Shown: positions 1 through 10,065 of the stretch, one piece after another
Layout: each line of letters starts with the position of its first letter
Numbering within the stretch: position 1 is the stretch's first letter
Origin: Xiphydria camelus
Lineage: Eukaryota > Arthropoda > Insecta > Hymenoptera > Xiphydriidae
DNA: 64,000 nt
Direction: 5' to 3'
NCBI GenBank assembly: GCA_963678675.1
Contig: OY783195.1
Span: 20,540,912-20,604,911, forward strand
The notes under the pieces: model-generated
Database searches by the model: none
Told to the model about the DNA's origin: nothing
What the model saw: the letters and a program-made list of their open reading frames with translations, nothing else
Translations under genes and position numbers: made by a program

Positions 1-164
1 TCTTCATGCATTCTCGGATAGTAGAGCTATTTTCGTAAAATCAGAAAATCAGAGCAGAAAATTAGATCTGCCAAATTAAGTGTCATTGTATGCAGGCATG
101 ATGACCTGCAAGTTATACAAGACTGCAGTGTCCCATTTATGTATGCTTCGAAGTTCTATACATC

Positions 165-668
165 CCGACGTCTAGATTCTTTTCTCCACAGATCTCGACG
201 TCCAGGTATTCTACTCCATAATTTTCGTCATCCAGGTTTTCCTTTTCGTAGTTTTCGGTATCCAGGTCTGCCGCTCTGTAGTTTCCAGAGTGTCCAGATC
301 TATCTCATACCATAGTTTTAGATATCCAAGTTTTTCGCTCCATAGTTTTCAGTGCCCAGGTCTACCGTAATATAGTTTTCGGTGTCCAGCTCTTCCTTTC
401 CGTACTTTTCGATATCCAGGTTTACCTCTCCATAGTTTTCCGTGTCTAGGTCTACCGCACCATATTTTTAGTTGTCCAGGACTTCCGCTTTGTAAGTTTC
501 GGTGTCAAGATCTATATCACTATAGTTTTAATTGTCCAGCTCTTCTGCTTCGCGTAATTTCCAAAATGTCTAGGTTTACCTCTCCATAGTTTTCGATGTT
601 GATGTCTACTTTAACACAGTTTTCGATGTCCAGGTCTTTCACTTCATAGTTCTCGGTGTCCAAGTCTA
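165..668. repeat. Degenerate ~30-bp minisatellite
   Basis: About sixteen imperfect units of roughly 30 bp, each built on 'ccatagttttcggtgtccag' followed by a variable 'gtctaccgc'-type stretch. Units diverge by point changes and small indels, so the array is old. No open frame follows the period. The first 164 bases before it show nothing I recognise. Confidence 0.8.
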
Positions 669-870
669 CAGCTCATAAATGCAGATAAAAATTACGTACT
701 TGAATACGTAGCTGCTCATAAATGTGGATAGAAATTATATACTTGAATACGTAGCTGCTCATAAATGCGGATAGAAACTACCTATTCATATATATAGCTG
801 CATACATATGCGGGTATGTATTATCTGTCTGTATTCGGGTTTGCTCGTCAATTCCTGTACGCATTATATA
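669..870. repeat. ~45-bp tandem repeat, target of a mariner insertion
   Basis: At least three units of 'gctcataaatgcggatagaaa' plus 'acttgaatacgtagct' follow the minisatellite. The same words reappear at 1805-1850 on the far side of the mariner element, so the mariner inserted into this array. Confidence 0.7.
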
Positions 871-872
871 TT

Positions 873-1766
873 GGTCCTTGAATAAGTTCTCGCTGTTTTT
901 TGTGTGAAAATTAAAGCTTTATTTAAAGTATGTGGTACAAAATACGTCACTCAAAGTATGGCCCATCACTGGCCACTACTTTTGCCCATCTTTCTGACAG
1001 CATTTAAATTCCTCGTTGGAAAAACGATACGTCCTTTGACACTAACCAAGAATCGATCCATTTTTTGACATCTTCATAAGAATGGAAGTGCTGCTCAGCC
1101 AGGCCATGTGCCATCGAACGGAATAGGTGATAATCGGAAGGGGCTATGTCCGGTGAATTCAGCAGGTGGGGTCGGACTTCCCATTTAAGCGTTTCTAGGT
1201 AAGTTTTCACTGGTTTTGCCGCATGTGGCCGTGCATTGTCGTGCAACAATATCACCTTGTCGTGTCTCTGTTCGTATAACGGCCGTTTTTCCTTCAGGGC
1301 TTGGCTCAAGCGCATCAATTGCAGTCGATAATGATCTCCTGTGATGGTTTCTTTCGGTTTGAGCAGTTCATAATTTTTATTTTGAATTTTCGGTGCACCA
1401 GAGCGTTCTTTATCTCCAAGGTCAAAATCATTATATTTGAAGCGTCGAACCAAGTTTCTACATACCGTTTCCGACAAAGCATGTTCACCGCAAGTTTCAA
1501 CAAGAATTTTGTGTGCTTCAGCTGCAGATTTCTTTTGAATGAAGTAGTGCAATAAGATTCCCCGCAAATACTCTTTATTTGGCACAAATTCCGAAATGTT
1601 TCGAACCAAGTAAAAAAATTCTGTTTACACTGTGGCGAACTAACACACATTGAAGTTCAAGCTTACTGATAGTACTTCCTTGTAGATGCGTTACCATCTG
1701 AAATTACATGCACGTAGTTCTGGTAACGCCATCGGTTAGAAAACAGCGAGAACTTATTCAAGGACC
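873..1766 (-). mobile_element. Internally deleted mariner element
   Basis: Terminal inverted repeats of about 27 bp (ggtccttgaataagttctcg at the left, its complement ending at 1766) are flanked by TA, the mariner target. At about 0.9 kb the element is shorter than a usual 1.3-kb mariner, and the encoded protein lacks its middle third. It is a non-autonomous deletion derivative, dependent on a transposase supplied elsewhere if it ever moved after the deletion. Confidence 0.9.
1004..1609 (-). pseudogene. Mariner transposase, internally deleted (DD34D family)
   Basis: A 201-residue frame. Residues 1-75 match the mariner N-terminal DNA-binding region (FLRG-type start, AAEAHKILVE, then FDLGDKERSGAPK). 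From about residue 80 it jumps straight to YELLKPKETITGDHYRLQL, which is normally about 130 residues further on. The second and third catalytic aspartates are visible in HDNARPH and SPDIAPSDYHLF, with exactly 34 residues between them, as in mariner. The first aspartate was in the deleted block, so the product cannot catalyse transposition. The frame is otherwise open, so the deletion was in frame and the element is fairly young. A reading frame this long could still make a DNA-binding protein, but that is speculation. Confidence 0.9.
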
Positions 1767-1910
1767 TATATATGGACTTGCTCATCATCGGGGGGATACA
1801 CATTCCGTACTTGAATACATAGTGCTCATCAATGCGGATACCTATACGCATATATAATATGTCTTAGCTATGCTATACCAGCTATGTATATGCTCATTAT
1901 CTTCTATATA

Positions 1911-2150
1911 TCGTACATCCAGTTCAATACCGCCATAACTGCAAAATTTTAATTTTTTATTTTATGGCGATTATTGCAGTGCCAACATATTGGACTTTGA
2001 AAAGACATGCAGCTACAAGTGGTTAAGTTTTAAAATATGCCATATTTTCGCATATATGGCCCTATGAATTTCGATCTAGCATTGTTTTATTTCCTTCTTA
2101 TTCAAAATTATATAATTTACACTTGTGGCGGTATTGAATTGGATGTACGA
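1911..2150. mobile_element. 240-bp MITE in the Helitron 5' end
   Basis: Inverted ends of about 25 bp (TCGTACATCCAGTTCAATAC at the left, complement at 2131-2150 with one mismatch) enclose a non-coding AT-rich core. TATATA flanks both sides and is the likely target duplication (TA or TATATA). Confidence 0.75.
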
Positions 2151-2166
2151 TATATAAAAATGAATG

Positions 2167-2200
2167 TTTGTCTGTCTGTCTGTCTGTCTGTATGTCTCTT
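2167..2200. repeat. (TGTC)n microsatellite of Helitron 1
   Basis: Six to seven TGTC units directly after the Helitron-like 5' end; the same array opens copy 2 at 10026-10060. Confidence 0.85.
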
Positions 2201-2204
2201 ATGC

Positions 2205-3880
2205 CTTCCTAAACCGTTCATCCGATTGCGATGAAATTTTGGGAAATGGTTGGACGCATGCCCGCGATGGTTTCTGAGTTAGTAATATTATACAGGGTGT
2301 TCAAAAAGTCCCGGTACGGCCGATTATTTCAGCGGGAAAACATTTTAGAGAAAAATGTTTAATACAAAACTTTAAGGATTTTCCCTTGGCTACCCAGTGG
2401 TCGTATTGGATTTGACTTTGACCGTGACCTTTAAGGTAATATCAAATGCCTTCCTAAAGCGTTCATCCGATTGCGATGAAACTTTGGTGAATGGTTGGAC
2501 GTATGCCCGCGAAGGTTTCTCAGTTAGTAAATCTTATACAGGGTGTTCAAAAAGTCCCGGTACGGCTGATTATCTCAGCGGGAAATCAATTTAGAGAAAA
2601 ATGTTTAATACAAAACTTTTAGCATTTTTCCCTGGCTACCCAATGGTCATATTGGATTTTACCTTGACCATGACCTTCAAGGTCTGTCTGTCTGTATATC
2701 TCTTATGCCTTCCTAAACCGTCCATCCGATTGCGATGAAACTTTTTGGAATGGTTGGACGCATGCCCGCGAAGGGTTCTGAGCACCGAATATAGACTAGA
2801 CAAGAAGGGTCACTCGGCGTTGGTATTTTGAAGTTGGGACTACAGAGGCGAGCCGCGTTGCTGGACGCCACATGTTCGGTGTCGACGTCTACGGTACTTC
2901 GTGAGCGACTACACCGGGTGGCAAGTAGAAATGAATTTTGAAGTATCGATAGAATTTAATTATTTATTAAAATGTTCAATCGAATTTTACTTTTGTTAAA
3001 ATAAGACTATATAATACTATGCAATTAACGTCACCAATCAACCATAATAATTGTGTTTCATTATTAACCACTTAACTTAAAAGCTCGAGATAACTCGGGC
3101 TTTTAATTCTTGCATAAACTTAAAAGCCCGAAAATACTGGTGTATCATGAAAATATCCTGTTTATAATTTTTTCCCTAAATACGAGTATACTCGGGATTT
3201 TAATATAACCTTCCTTGAATATTATTTAATTACCCCTTATATTAATTAATTAGTGACATTATTGTTTGCAATAATCTATATTCATAATAAAGTTTGAAAT
3301 TTAGCAATTAAAAAAATTGGAAAAATATGGACAATGTTTTATAAAATAATTGTTAAATTAACCGGTTAAACACACCGGTATAGTTATCCGATCGTCAATG
3401 CCCCCGCGCGATATGTACGACATCCCGTATAAGAGTTCCGCCACCGCGCGCGCTGAAAATACCCCAAAATCTCCAAAAAAAGAGTGGCGACAGAGAGTGA
3501 GCGAGACAAGCAACACTGGGGGCGTGGCTTAGAGTGACCCTTCTTGTCTAGTCTATGTTCGGTGGTTCTGAGTTAGTAAATCTTATACATGGTGTTCAAA
3601 AAGACCCGGTACGGTTGATTATCTCAGCGTGAAGTCATTTTAGAGAAAAATGTTTAATACAAAACTTTTAGAATTTTTCCATGGCTACCCAATGGTCATA
3701 TTGTATTTGACCTTGACCATGACCTTCATGTCTGTCTATCTGTATGTCTCTTATGCCTTCCTAAACCGTTCATCCGATTGAGATGAAACTTTGGGGAATG
3801 GTTGGACGCATGCCCGCGAAGTTTCTGAGTTAGTAAATCTTATACAGGGTGTTCCCCTGATTACCCGGTACGGCTGATTA
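2205..3880 (+). repeat. Tandem Helitron-internal repeat units
   Basis: Successive units carry 'ccttcctaaaccgttcatcc', 'gattgcgatgaaa', 'tggttggacgcatgcccgcg', 'ttatacagggtgttcaaaaa' and 'gtcccggtacgg'. Long units (~240 bp) also hold a 'gaccttgaccgtgacc' tract. The array is broken at 2783-3564 by a TIR element. The same vocabulary builds the array at 10066-10960. No coding capacity. Confidence 0.85.
2783..3564. mobile_element. 782-bp non-autonomous TIR element with 8-bp target duplication
   Basis: The ends are 33-bp inverted repeats starting CACCGAA, with one mismatch at position 8, running through ATAGACTAGACAAGAAGGGT to CACTC. Perfect 8-bp direct repeats GTTCTGAG flank it at 2775-2782 and 3565-3572. 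An 8-bp duplication is typical of hAT and P superfamilies; a TIR near 31 bp beginning with CA fits P-like elements better, but no transposase is present. The core is non-coding, with the short inverted motif 'aaagctcgagataactcggg'. Confidence 0.85.
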
Positions 3881-4003
3881 CTCCAAATAAAAAAATAAAA
3901 AACATTGTCTATTCGCTGGCCTTAAGATAAATTAATAAAAGAAATCTACGTTCCAATTTAAATGAAATACATTGACACGCGTGAGGGGAACGGAAAATGG
4001 AAA

Positions 4004-4166
4004 GGCGCAAAGGGGCCGCGGAAGGAAAGGCGCGAAGGCCCCGCGGTCGGGGAAAGGCGTGAAAACGCCGCGGAAGGAAGCGGTGGAAGGCGCGAAGGCG
4101 CCGCGGTTGGGGAAGGCGTGAAAACGCCGCGAAAGGAGGCGAAGGAAAGGCGTCAAAACGCCGCGG
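4004..4166 (+). repeat. Tandem array of six GC-rich mini-hairpins
   Basis: Six units of 14 nt at 4004, 4029, 4056, 4089, 4115 and 4149, mostly followed by GCGG and spaced 25-34 bp. The last four form perfect 5-bp stems: GGCGT-GAAA-ACGCC, GGCGC-GAAG-GCGCC, GGCGT-GAAA-ACGCC and GGCGT-CAAA-ACGCC. The first two are imperfect. The array lies beside the LINE target site. Confidence 0.75.
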
Positions 4167-4271
4167 AAGGAAAAGGGGAGAAAGAAAAGGGAACCCAAAT
4201 GCGAATCGAGCCGTCTATTGGAAGAGTCCTAAGAAGGACTGAGGAAGATCCAGGCGTCTCCCTCAACGCCG

Positions 4272-4285
4272 GAATGCCCGCTACG
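4272..4285. repeat. LINE target site duplication, 3' side
   Basis: GAATGCCCGCTACG, repeated exactly at 8813-8826. It abuts the oligo(T) that is the LINE poly(A) tail on the other strand. Confidence 0.93.
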
Positions 4286-4561
4286 TTTTTTTTTTTCTTT
4301 TTTTTTGAAGAGGGCGAGGAGGGGAATCTTCCTAAGACACCCAAGATATTGGTAGGGTAGTGTCGGATTTTTACCGACTAAACCCCTCCTCGTGGTTACC
4401 AACCCATGGGGTTATAAACCATGTAGAAGACGAAAATGGCGGAGAAGATGAAAAATTAATAGAGGGCCCGACAACTAGATGGGGCCGAAGGCGTTAATGG
4501 CGCGGCTGAGAGGCTAGGGGGAACGGTTGAGGTTAAGTGACGAACTTATTTGAATTTCTTA

Positions 4562-6835
4562 TTATTTAATAAGAATACAGGGCCTACGGACTTTGTCCTT
4601 GGCTCTGCTTGAGTAGTTGCTAAGTGCTTTGATAGAGGGGTTGTTGTGGGACTTGACGGAGTTACGAAGGTTACCAGCATACTTTAAGGCAGCTGTATCG
4701 AGAGAAGGAAGTCCGGTTTCACGGAGCAGCTGGGCGTTCCTAATGAACCAAGGGAAGTTTAGAGAACTTCTGAGGAGTCTCATGTACGTACGGTGTAGTC
4801 TAACTAGCGTCCTGGGCGAGGCCGATCCCCAAACGGGAATGGCATAAGTGCAAATGCTCCTAATTAGCGCGTTGAAGGCCCGGACCTTGGTAACCTGAGA
4901 AATATTTCTGTTATTGAAGAATGGTTTCAGGGAGACGTACGCACCGATGGCTTTGCCGCGCACGGAGGAGATCTGCTTAGACCAGTTTAATTTTCTGTCA
5001 AAAGTAATCCCTACATATTTGACCGAGTTACTCCACGGTATGCGGTGTTTGTTGACAGAAAGGGGGTCCGGAGGGATATTACGGCGAGAGAAGAAGATTG
5101 CCTCAGACTTGGCTTCGTTGAGGGAGAATCCCCACATGTGATACTAGTCGAGGAGTACGGGAAGGAATTTGTTGACTACTGTGGAGCAAAATTTCTTAGT
5201 TTTGGAAGAATATAACAGTGCGACGTCGACGGCATATTGTGCGGTTATTATCTTGTCGTGGGTGGGAATGTCGTGACAGAACAGATTGAAAAGAGTGGGC
5301 GAGAGTTTGGAGCCTTGAGGGACTCCAGCCGTGATGGGTTGCGCATCAGAGAGGCTATTCCCCGAGCGGACTCTGAATGATCTATCTGTGAGGAAGGAAC
5401 GTATTACGCCAATTAGATAGTGGGGGAGTTTTAGATGGATTAATTTGAAGATTAAACCGTCATGCCAGACTCTATCAAAGGCTTGTTTGGCATCTAGCAG
5501 GAGCATTGAGGTGTGCCGATTCTTATTTAGGTTATCCGCGACGAGTTCTGCTACGCGGAGGAGTTGATGACAGGTACCATGGCGGGGACGGAAGCCATGC
5601 TGGAACTCTGGGAGGATGTTGGCATCGGCGCAAAATCTGTTTAGGCGGGTAAGTATGATACTCTCAGCCACTTTACTAAGGGAGGGGAGCAGACTAATTG
5701 GTCTGTAGCTGGAGGCTTGATTGAGCGGCTTGCCCTGCTTTGGAAGACAGATGATTGTAGCTGTCTTCCAGGCAGAGGGGAAGTATTGCAACCGCAACAT
5801 AGCGTTGATGATGTTGCAGATGGCAACGATAAGGATGCGTGGGAGAATTTTAAGTACCCCATTTGGGATGGAGTCGAAACCTGGAGCTTTGTTTTTCTTC
5901 AGGGATTGGATGGTCACGGCGATTTCGCTAGGAGAGGTGTGAGGGAAGGAGAGGTCGTCGAGTCTAAAATAGTGGACGGATTCTGTTACGATGCCGTGGA
6001 AATTGGCGAAATTGGCACGGGTAGGAAACGGGGAGCATTGCTCCTTGAGGGATTCGGCGAAGATATTTGCCTTGTCGCTGTCTACCGCGTAGGCGATTCC
6101 GTCTTTTAAAAGAGGAGGGGAATAAGGCTGTCTGTTCCTGAGGGATTTGATGACCTTCCAGCAACTTCTAGGGTTGGATTCGGCTATGGAGATGTAATTG
6201 TTGAATTTTTCATTCCGAAATGTCTGTAGGGCGTCCCTAAGGTCGCGTTTTATACGGTTTAGATGAGGGCGGAGGGCGGGGTTTTCTGAACGTTGCAAGT
6301 GTCTACGAATTCTTCTCTTTTTAGCTATAAGAGCTTTAATCTCGGGTGGAAGGCGGGTGTCGAGAGGGCGAAGGGGAATCGAGCTGCTCGCTAGATCCAT
6401 TTTAGATTTAATTTCCTGGGTGAGCGAGTCAACGGCGGCGTCAATGTCCTGGGTAGAACGTATGTTAGGACATTTATAGGACGAGGTTTCAAGATAGTAG
6501 CGGAGAGCTAACCAGTTGATTTTCGTCCTTGTCGGAGTTTCTGTAGAGGGGTTGCCTGGCATTTCTAGAAGGACTGGGTTATGGTCAGAATTTAATGCGA
6601 GAATGGTCCAAGGATCTTTGTCGATAGTTAGATTCTTGGTGATGAAAATATCTAAAGTATCGGGATTTTTCTTAGTACCTGAGAAAAAGGTGTAATTCGA
6701 GGAGGCGTCAACGGAGAAACTGTTTACTGAGAAGGTTGAATAGAGTAGTACCTCTCGGATTTTGAGCGCGACATCCCCAGGAGACGTGCTTGGCATTGAA
6801 ATCCCCTGCCAGAATCGTGGGAGTATTGCGATCAA
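4562..6835 (-). pseudogene. LINE ORF2 remainder: end of endonuclease plus reverse transcriptase
   Basis: The frame picks up the endonuclease after a frameshift near 6715-6730; it shows TLDIFITK and SDHNPV, the conserved late endonuclease motif. RT motifs follow: KAPGFDSIPNGVL, SYRPISLLPSLSK, FQHGFRPRHGT, LLLDAKQAFDRVWHDGL (block A aspartate present), GVPQGSKLSPTLFN (block B), then QYAVDVALL where block C should read Y/F-A-D-D. The first catalytic aspartate of block C is therefore valine, which kills the polymerase. A TAG at 5144-5146 interrupts the same frame, which continues to a stop at 4562 with the usual thumb-type ending (GITFDRKLNW, PVWGSASP). No RNase H follows. Confidence 0.9.
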
Positions 6836-8630
6836 GGAGGGTCGGAATTTCGGAAAGGTTGTTAGTGTTCGGGGGAGAGTGGCAAGACACGATTTTTAGA
6901 GGGGAGTCGTTATGGGTGATTATATTACCACAAGCCTCGAGAGAGGGAGCTGGCGAGCTGATGGCTCGGTGGCGAATAGAGTTCCGGACGATTATCGCTA
7001 CGCCCCCGCGGTTGGAATTCGGGCGATCAAGTCTATAGGTTGTAAAATTCGGGATGTATAGTTTTTGATGGGGTTTGAGGTGAGTTTCTGTTAAGCAGGC
7101 CACATCGATAGAGGCCTCCTCGAGAAGTTGGGAAAGTAGAAGGGGTCTATGCTTGCCGTACGCTAGGATACCGTTCGCGTTCCAGTTGAGGATGGTGAGT
7201 TTGTCGTTAATGGAATTGGGGAGGGTTTGGTTGTTGGAGGGCCCAGACAAGTTGCGCGGCGAAGTTGCGAAAAAGCTGTAAGACAGCTTGGTTTTGCAGA
7301 GGATTGGCTGGGAGCGGGATTGATTGAGCGGGCTGACTCGGGTGGGGGGAGGGGGTGACCCACTTACGGCTTGCGCGTAGGATTGTGGGGGATGGCGCGG
7401 GGATGAGGCTTGGGGAGGAGAGATCGACGAGCGGTTAGGCGGTGTGGCGACAGACGAGGTAGGCTGTGGGGAGGAGGGCTTTGCGCCAGGAGGAGAAGTC
7501 GAGCCAACCTGCGGAGCTTTCGAGCAGCCGCGGTAGGTGGCACGATGCGGACCACCGCAGTTTGCGCAGGTCGGGGACTTGGCTGGATTGTCCTTTTGGG
7601 TGCAGGTAGAGGTTTCGTGTGACTTTGCGCAGAAGGCGCAAACCCAGGAGGAGCGACAATAGTTTGCAGTGTGCCGGAACTTTTGGCAACGGCGGCACTG
7701 TGCGATAATCTTGGATTTTCTTTTAGGCTCAACTTTTACGCTGAGTCCCGCCAGAGATTTGAGATTAAAGATGGTGTGAGCGGAGGGAGACTTGACGTCA
7801 AGGTTGATAGTGACCAGTGGCCAGATTTTATCACCTTGACGCATGCGATATACCGACTTAATCGGCAGGCCCTTGGTTACGAGTTCGGACCGGATATCGT
7901 CGTCGGGAAGGGTTTCAATGACGCCCCTGATGACCACGGTTAAATCCCTATCCTGCTTGAGCTGGTTAGTGGAGTATTGGAGAGAGTTTTTTTCGACTTT
8001 GGCGGTAACTTTAAGAAAGTCATCTATGGACTGGAGGTAAATTTTGACGGAGTCGGAGGTGTTAATGGCTCGGCGAAGGGGGATATCCTTGCTGGCCAGG
8101 AATTTCTGGATTTTGGGCCACTGGCCCTTCTGCTTGATGCAGATAGGAGGAGGAAGGGGTTGGTTTTCTTCCTCGGAATCAGAATCGAGATCTGAGTCAG
8201 AGTCAGAACTCACCGGACTGGGTGCTGGAGGGGAGAAGGTCTTTCGCTTCTTTGGGTTGCGGTAAGGGGTTTCAGAAGCGCTGGGAGTACTAACGTCCGT
8301 TTCCATGTCAGAGGTCCCTTGAGGAGGGACGGTGACTTGCGGCGGGCCGGACGGCGGAGAGGATTGGGCGGAGCGCTTATACGCTAGGAGTTGGGAGAGG
8401 TGAGCGTCGATTTCGGCGAGGCGGCTGGTGATTTGTGAGCGCTCCGCGTTGATGCGGAGGATTTCTGCTTCCAATGTTTCCATTGAAACGGCGAGAGGAG
8501 AGGAGGGCATACTACCGGGTTGTGGCGCTGGTTGCGAAGGTAGCGATGAAAGCGATGGTTGCGAAGGCTGCCCACTGGGTGCGGCGACGGTGGAAGTGCC
8601 CTGCGAGGGGGCTTCCTGAGACGAGCTCAT
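6708..8630 (-). pseudogene. LINE Gag-like ORF fused in frame to the start of the endonuclease
   Basis: A 640-residue frame starting MSSSQEAPS. It has a Ser/Pro-rich head, a predicted coiled-coil around residues 48-90 (ETLEAEILRINAERSQ), an acidic tract (SDSDSDLDSDSEEEN) and three Gag zinc knuckles: CRRCQKFRHTANYC (CX2CX4HX4C), CAFCAKSHETSTC and CANCGGPHRATYRGC. After a Pro/Ser linker the endonuclease begins without a stop: LTILNWNANGI, CLTETHL, GGVAIIVR, ILAGDFNAKH. Jockey elements normally place Gag and endonuclease-RT in separate frames, so a single frame is unusual. The frame leaves the endonuclease at about residue 632 by a one-base shift and ends at 6708. Confidence 0.9.
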
Positions 8631-8812
8631 CGTCGGCCGGGTGGCTGATGAGCTCGTTGAGGTGCGTCGGCGAGGGCTGGAGGCTCAGCGTGGTGGTGAA
8701 ATTCGATCCTCGAAGGAGAGACCGCCGGAGCGGCAGAGAGGGCGTGACCGTGATACGGACGACCGATCCTTGCGAGTCAAGAGTCGAACACCAACTGATA
8801 GTGATTGATCTT
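8631..8812 (-). promoter_or_regulatory. LINE 5' UTR with probable internal promoter
   Basis: 182 bp upstream of the Gag start codon. The first transcribed bases read aagatcaatcactatcagtt; ATCAGT-type initiators at the very 5' end, with downstream elements about 28 bp in, are typical of jockey-clade internal promoters. No TATA box is seen. Functional assignment is by family analogy. Confidence 0.4.
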
Positions 8813-8826
8813 GAATGCCCGCTACG
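8813..8826. repeat. LINE target site duplication, 5' side
   Basis: GAATGCCCGCTACG, the exact partner of 4272-4285. Confidence 0.93.
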
Positions 8827-9129
8827 CTCAACGCCCGCTCTTATATACCTAACGCGGAGGGGACCGTTATCGGTCCTATTGGCCGGTAACGGTCGAGTGG
8901 GGGCGACGTGCGGCAGTCTCCCTGATTGGCGCGACGTGACGTGCTCGACGCTCCGCCGCACCAATCCCCCGCGAGTAGGCCAGTGTCCACTGCGCGCTGC
9001 CCGAGAGCGTCAAGTGCTCTCTAAAGACTAACTATGCTAGGGACTCATACTTATAAAAATGACGCACGTCAACGTGTGTTTTTTTAGCATAGCATGGCTC
9101 CCTACCTATAGATATCTGCTAAAAATTCG

Positions 9130-9189
9130 TCAAATGACGGCCAAAATCAATCCACAATCTACCCGTGCGAAGCCGGAACGGGCTGCTAG
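9130..9189 (+). other. Helitron-type 3' terminus of copy 1
   Basis: 'aatcaatccacaatctaccc' leads into CCCGTGCGAAGCCGGAACGG and GCTAG, then T. It is nearly identical to the terminus at 11151-11204. A short terminal hairpin ending in CTAG before a T is the Helitron hallmark. Confidence 0.8.
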
Positions 9190-9197
9190 TCTATATA

Positions 9198-10008
9198 CCG
9201 CATGTCCTATGGCCAACCGCGCAGGTGAGCTGCGACCTGAATTCTTGACTTCGGCAGTATTAATGGTACAGTTAGAGTGGGCTTCAGACGAGTGCACTGC
9301 ATAAGAACGAAAAGTGTCGACTGCTCTTCTAATAGCTGTCAATTCGGGAGATCGAAGCGTTTCGTGTAACCTCAAAATCGTTAAGTTTTGAATTAGTAGT
9401 GAATAATTTGTAAAAATGATGAGAAATAATCATAAATAATCTTCCGAATTGATAGCCATTGGGAAATCAGACGACGCTTTTCGCTCTTACGCTGCGTTCT
9501 TACGAAAAGTGTGAAACGTCTGATCTCCCGATGGCTATCAATTCGGGAGATCGAAGTCTAAGTTCGAAATCGTGAATCTTTGAATAAATGGTAAGTAATG
9601 TTCAGAAGTGAGAGTTAACAATCATTCGGGTTTTTTCGATGTCCAACCGAATTACACGCCTCATGCCTATTTGTTTCAGAAATTATTTCCGCGCTAGCAC
9701 CGCGCGTGTCTAGGAAGTAGTTTTACGAAGTGGCGTGAGCGATACCTAAGGTGTCAATTCGGAAGATTATTTATGATTATTTCTCATCACTTCTACAAAT
9801 TATTCACTACTAATTCAAAACTTTACGATTTCGAGGTTTCACGAAACGCTTCGATCTCCCGAATTGACAGCTATTAGAAGGGCAGTCGACACTTTTCGTT
9901 CTTATGCAGCGCACTCGTCTGAAGCCCACTCTAACTGTACCATAAATACTGCCGAAGTCAAGAATTCAGGTCGCAGCTCACCTGCGCGGTTGGCCATAGG
10001 ACATGCGG
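9198..10008. mobile_element. Foldback MITE, CCGYATGTCC family (copy 1)
   Basis: Arms of about 250 bp begin CCGCATGTCCTATGGCCAAC at 9198 and end with the complement at 10008, with about 96% identity by eye. TATATA flanks both sides (TA target). Arms share 'tagctgtcaattcgggagat' and 'gtgaataat' with copies at 16698, 32500, 36835, 39474-40481 and 56631. The core has a second, smaller inverted repeat around 'ttcgctcttacgctgcgttc'. Confidence 0.88.
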
Positions 10009-10022
10009 TATATAAAAATGAA

Positions 10023-10025
<3 letters not shown>

Positions 10026-10060
<35 letters not shown>
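10026..10060. repeat. (TGTC)n microsatellite of Helitron 2
   Basis: Eight TGTC units directly after the resumed Helitron 5' end. Confidence 0.9.
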
Positions 10061-10061
<1 letters not shown>

Positions 10062-10065
10062 ATGT

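Larger units (their letters stand above)
4286..8812 (-). mobile_element. Full-length jockey-like non-LTR retrotransposon (dead)
   Basis: A 4527-bp insertion bounded by a 14-bp target duplication and ending in a 20-nt A-tract (oligo T at 4286-4306 on the plus strand). In order on the minus strand it has a ~180-bp 5' UTR, Gag-like zinc knuckles, an apurinic-type endonuclease, reverse transcriptase, and a ~250-bp 3' UTR. The lack of an RNase H domain and the style of the RT end region fit the Jockey clade. A frameshift, a stop codon and a mutated RT active site make it inactive. The exact target duplication means it inserted by normal target-primed reverse transcription and is not 5' truncated. 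Confidence 0.93.
1903..9189 (+). mobile_element. Helitron-like element 1, expanded by nested insertions
   Basis: The left end reads TCTATATA, is interrupted by a 240-bp MITE, then resumes TATATAAAAATGAATG followed by (TGTC)n. The right end is the Helitron-type terminus CCCGTGCGAAGCCGGAACGG then GCTAG at 9189, the same end as the second copy at 11204. There is no Rep/helicase coding region. Inside lie tandem 'cattccgattgcgatgaaa'-type units, a 782-bp TIR element and a 4.5-kb LINE. Assigning both ends to one insertion is an inference from their orientation; part of the interior (3880-4285, 8827-9100) may be another element. Confidence 0.6.

Noticed and set aside
3962..4360. 132-codon plus-strand frame rich in Gly, Arg, Lys and Glu
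   Set aside because: It is a translation of the GC-rich hairpin array and runs into the LINE tail; no protein family pattern.
5717..6109. Plus-strand frames over the LINE
   Set aside because: Antisense to clear endonuclease/RT motifs; no independent features.
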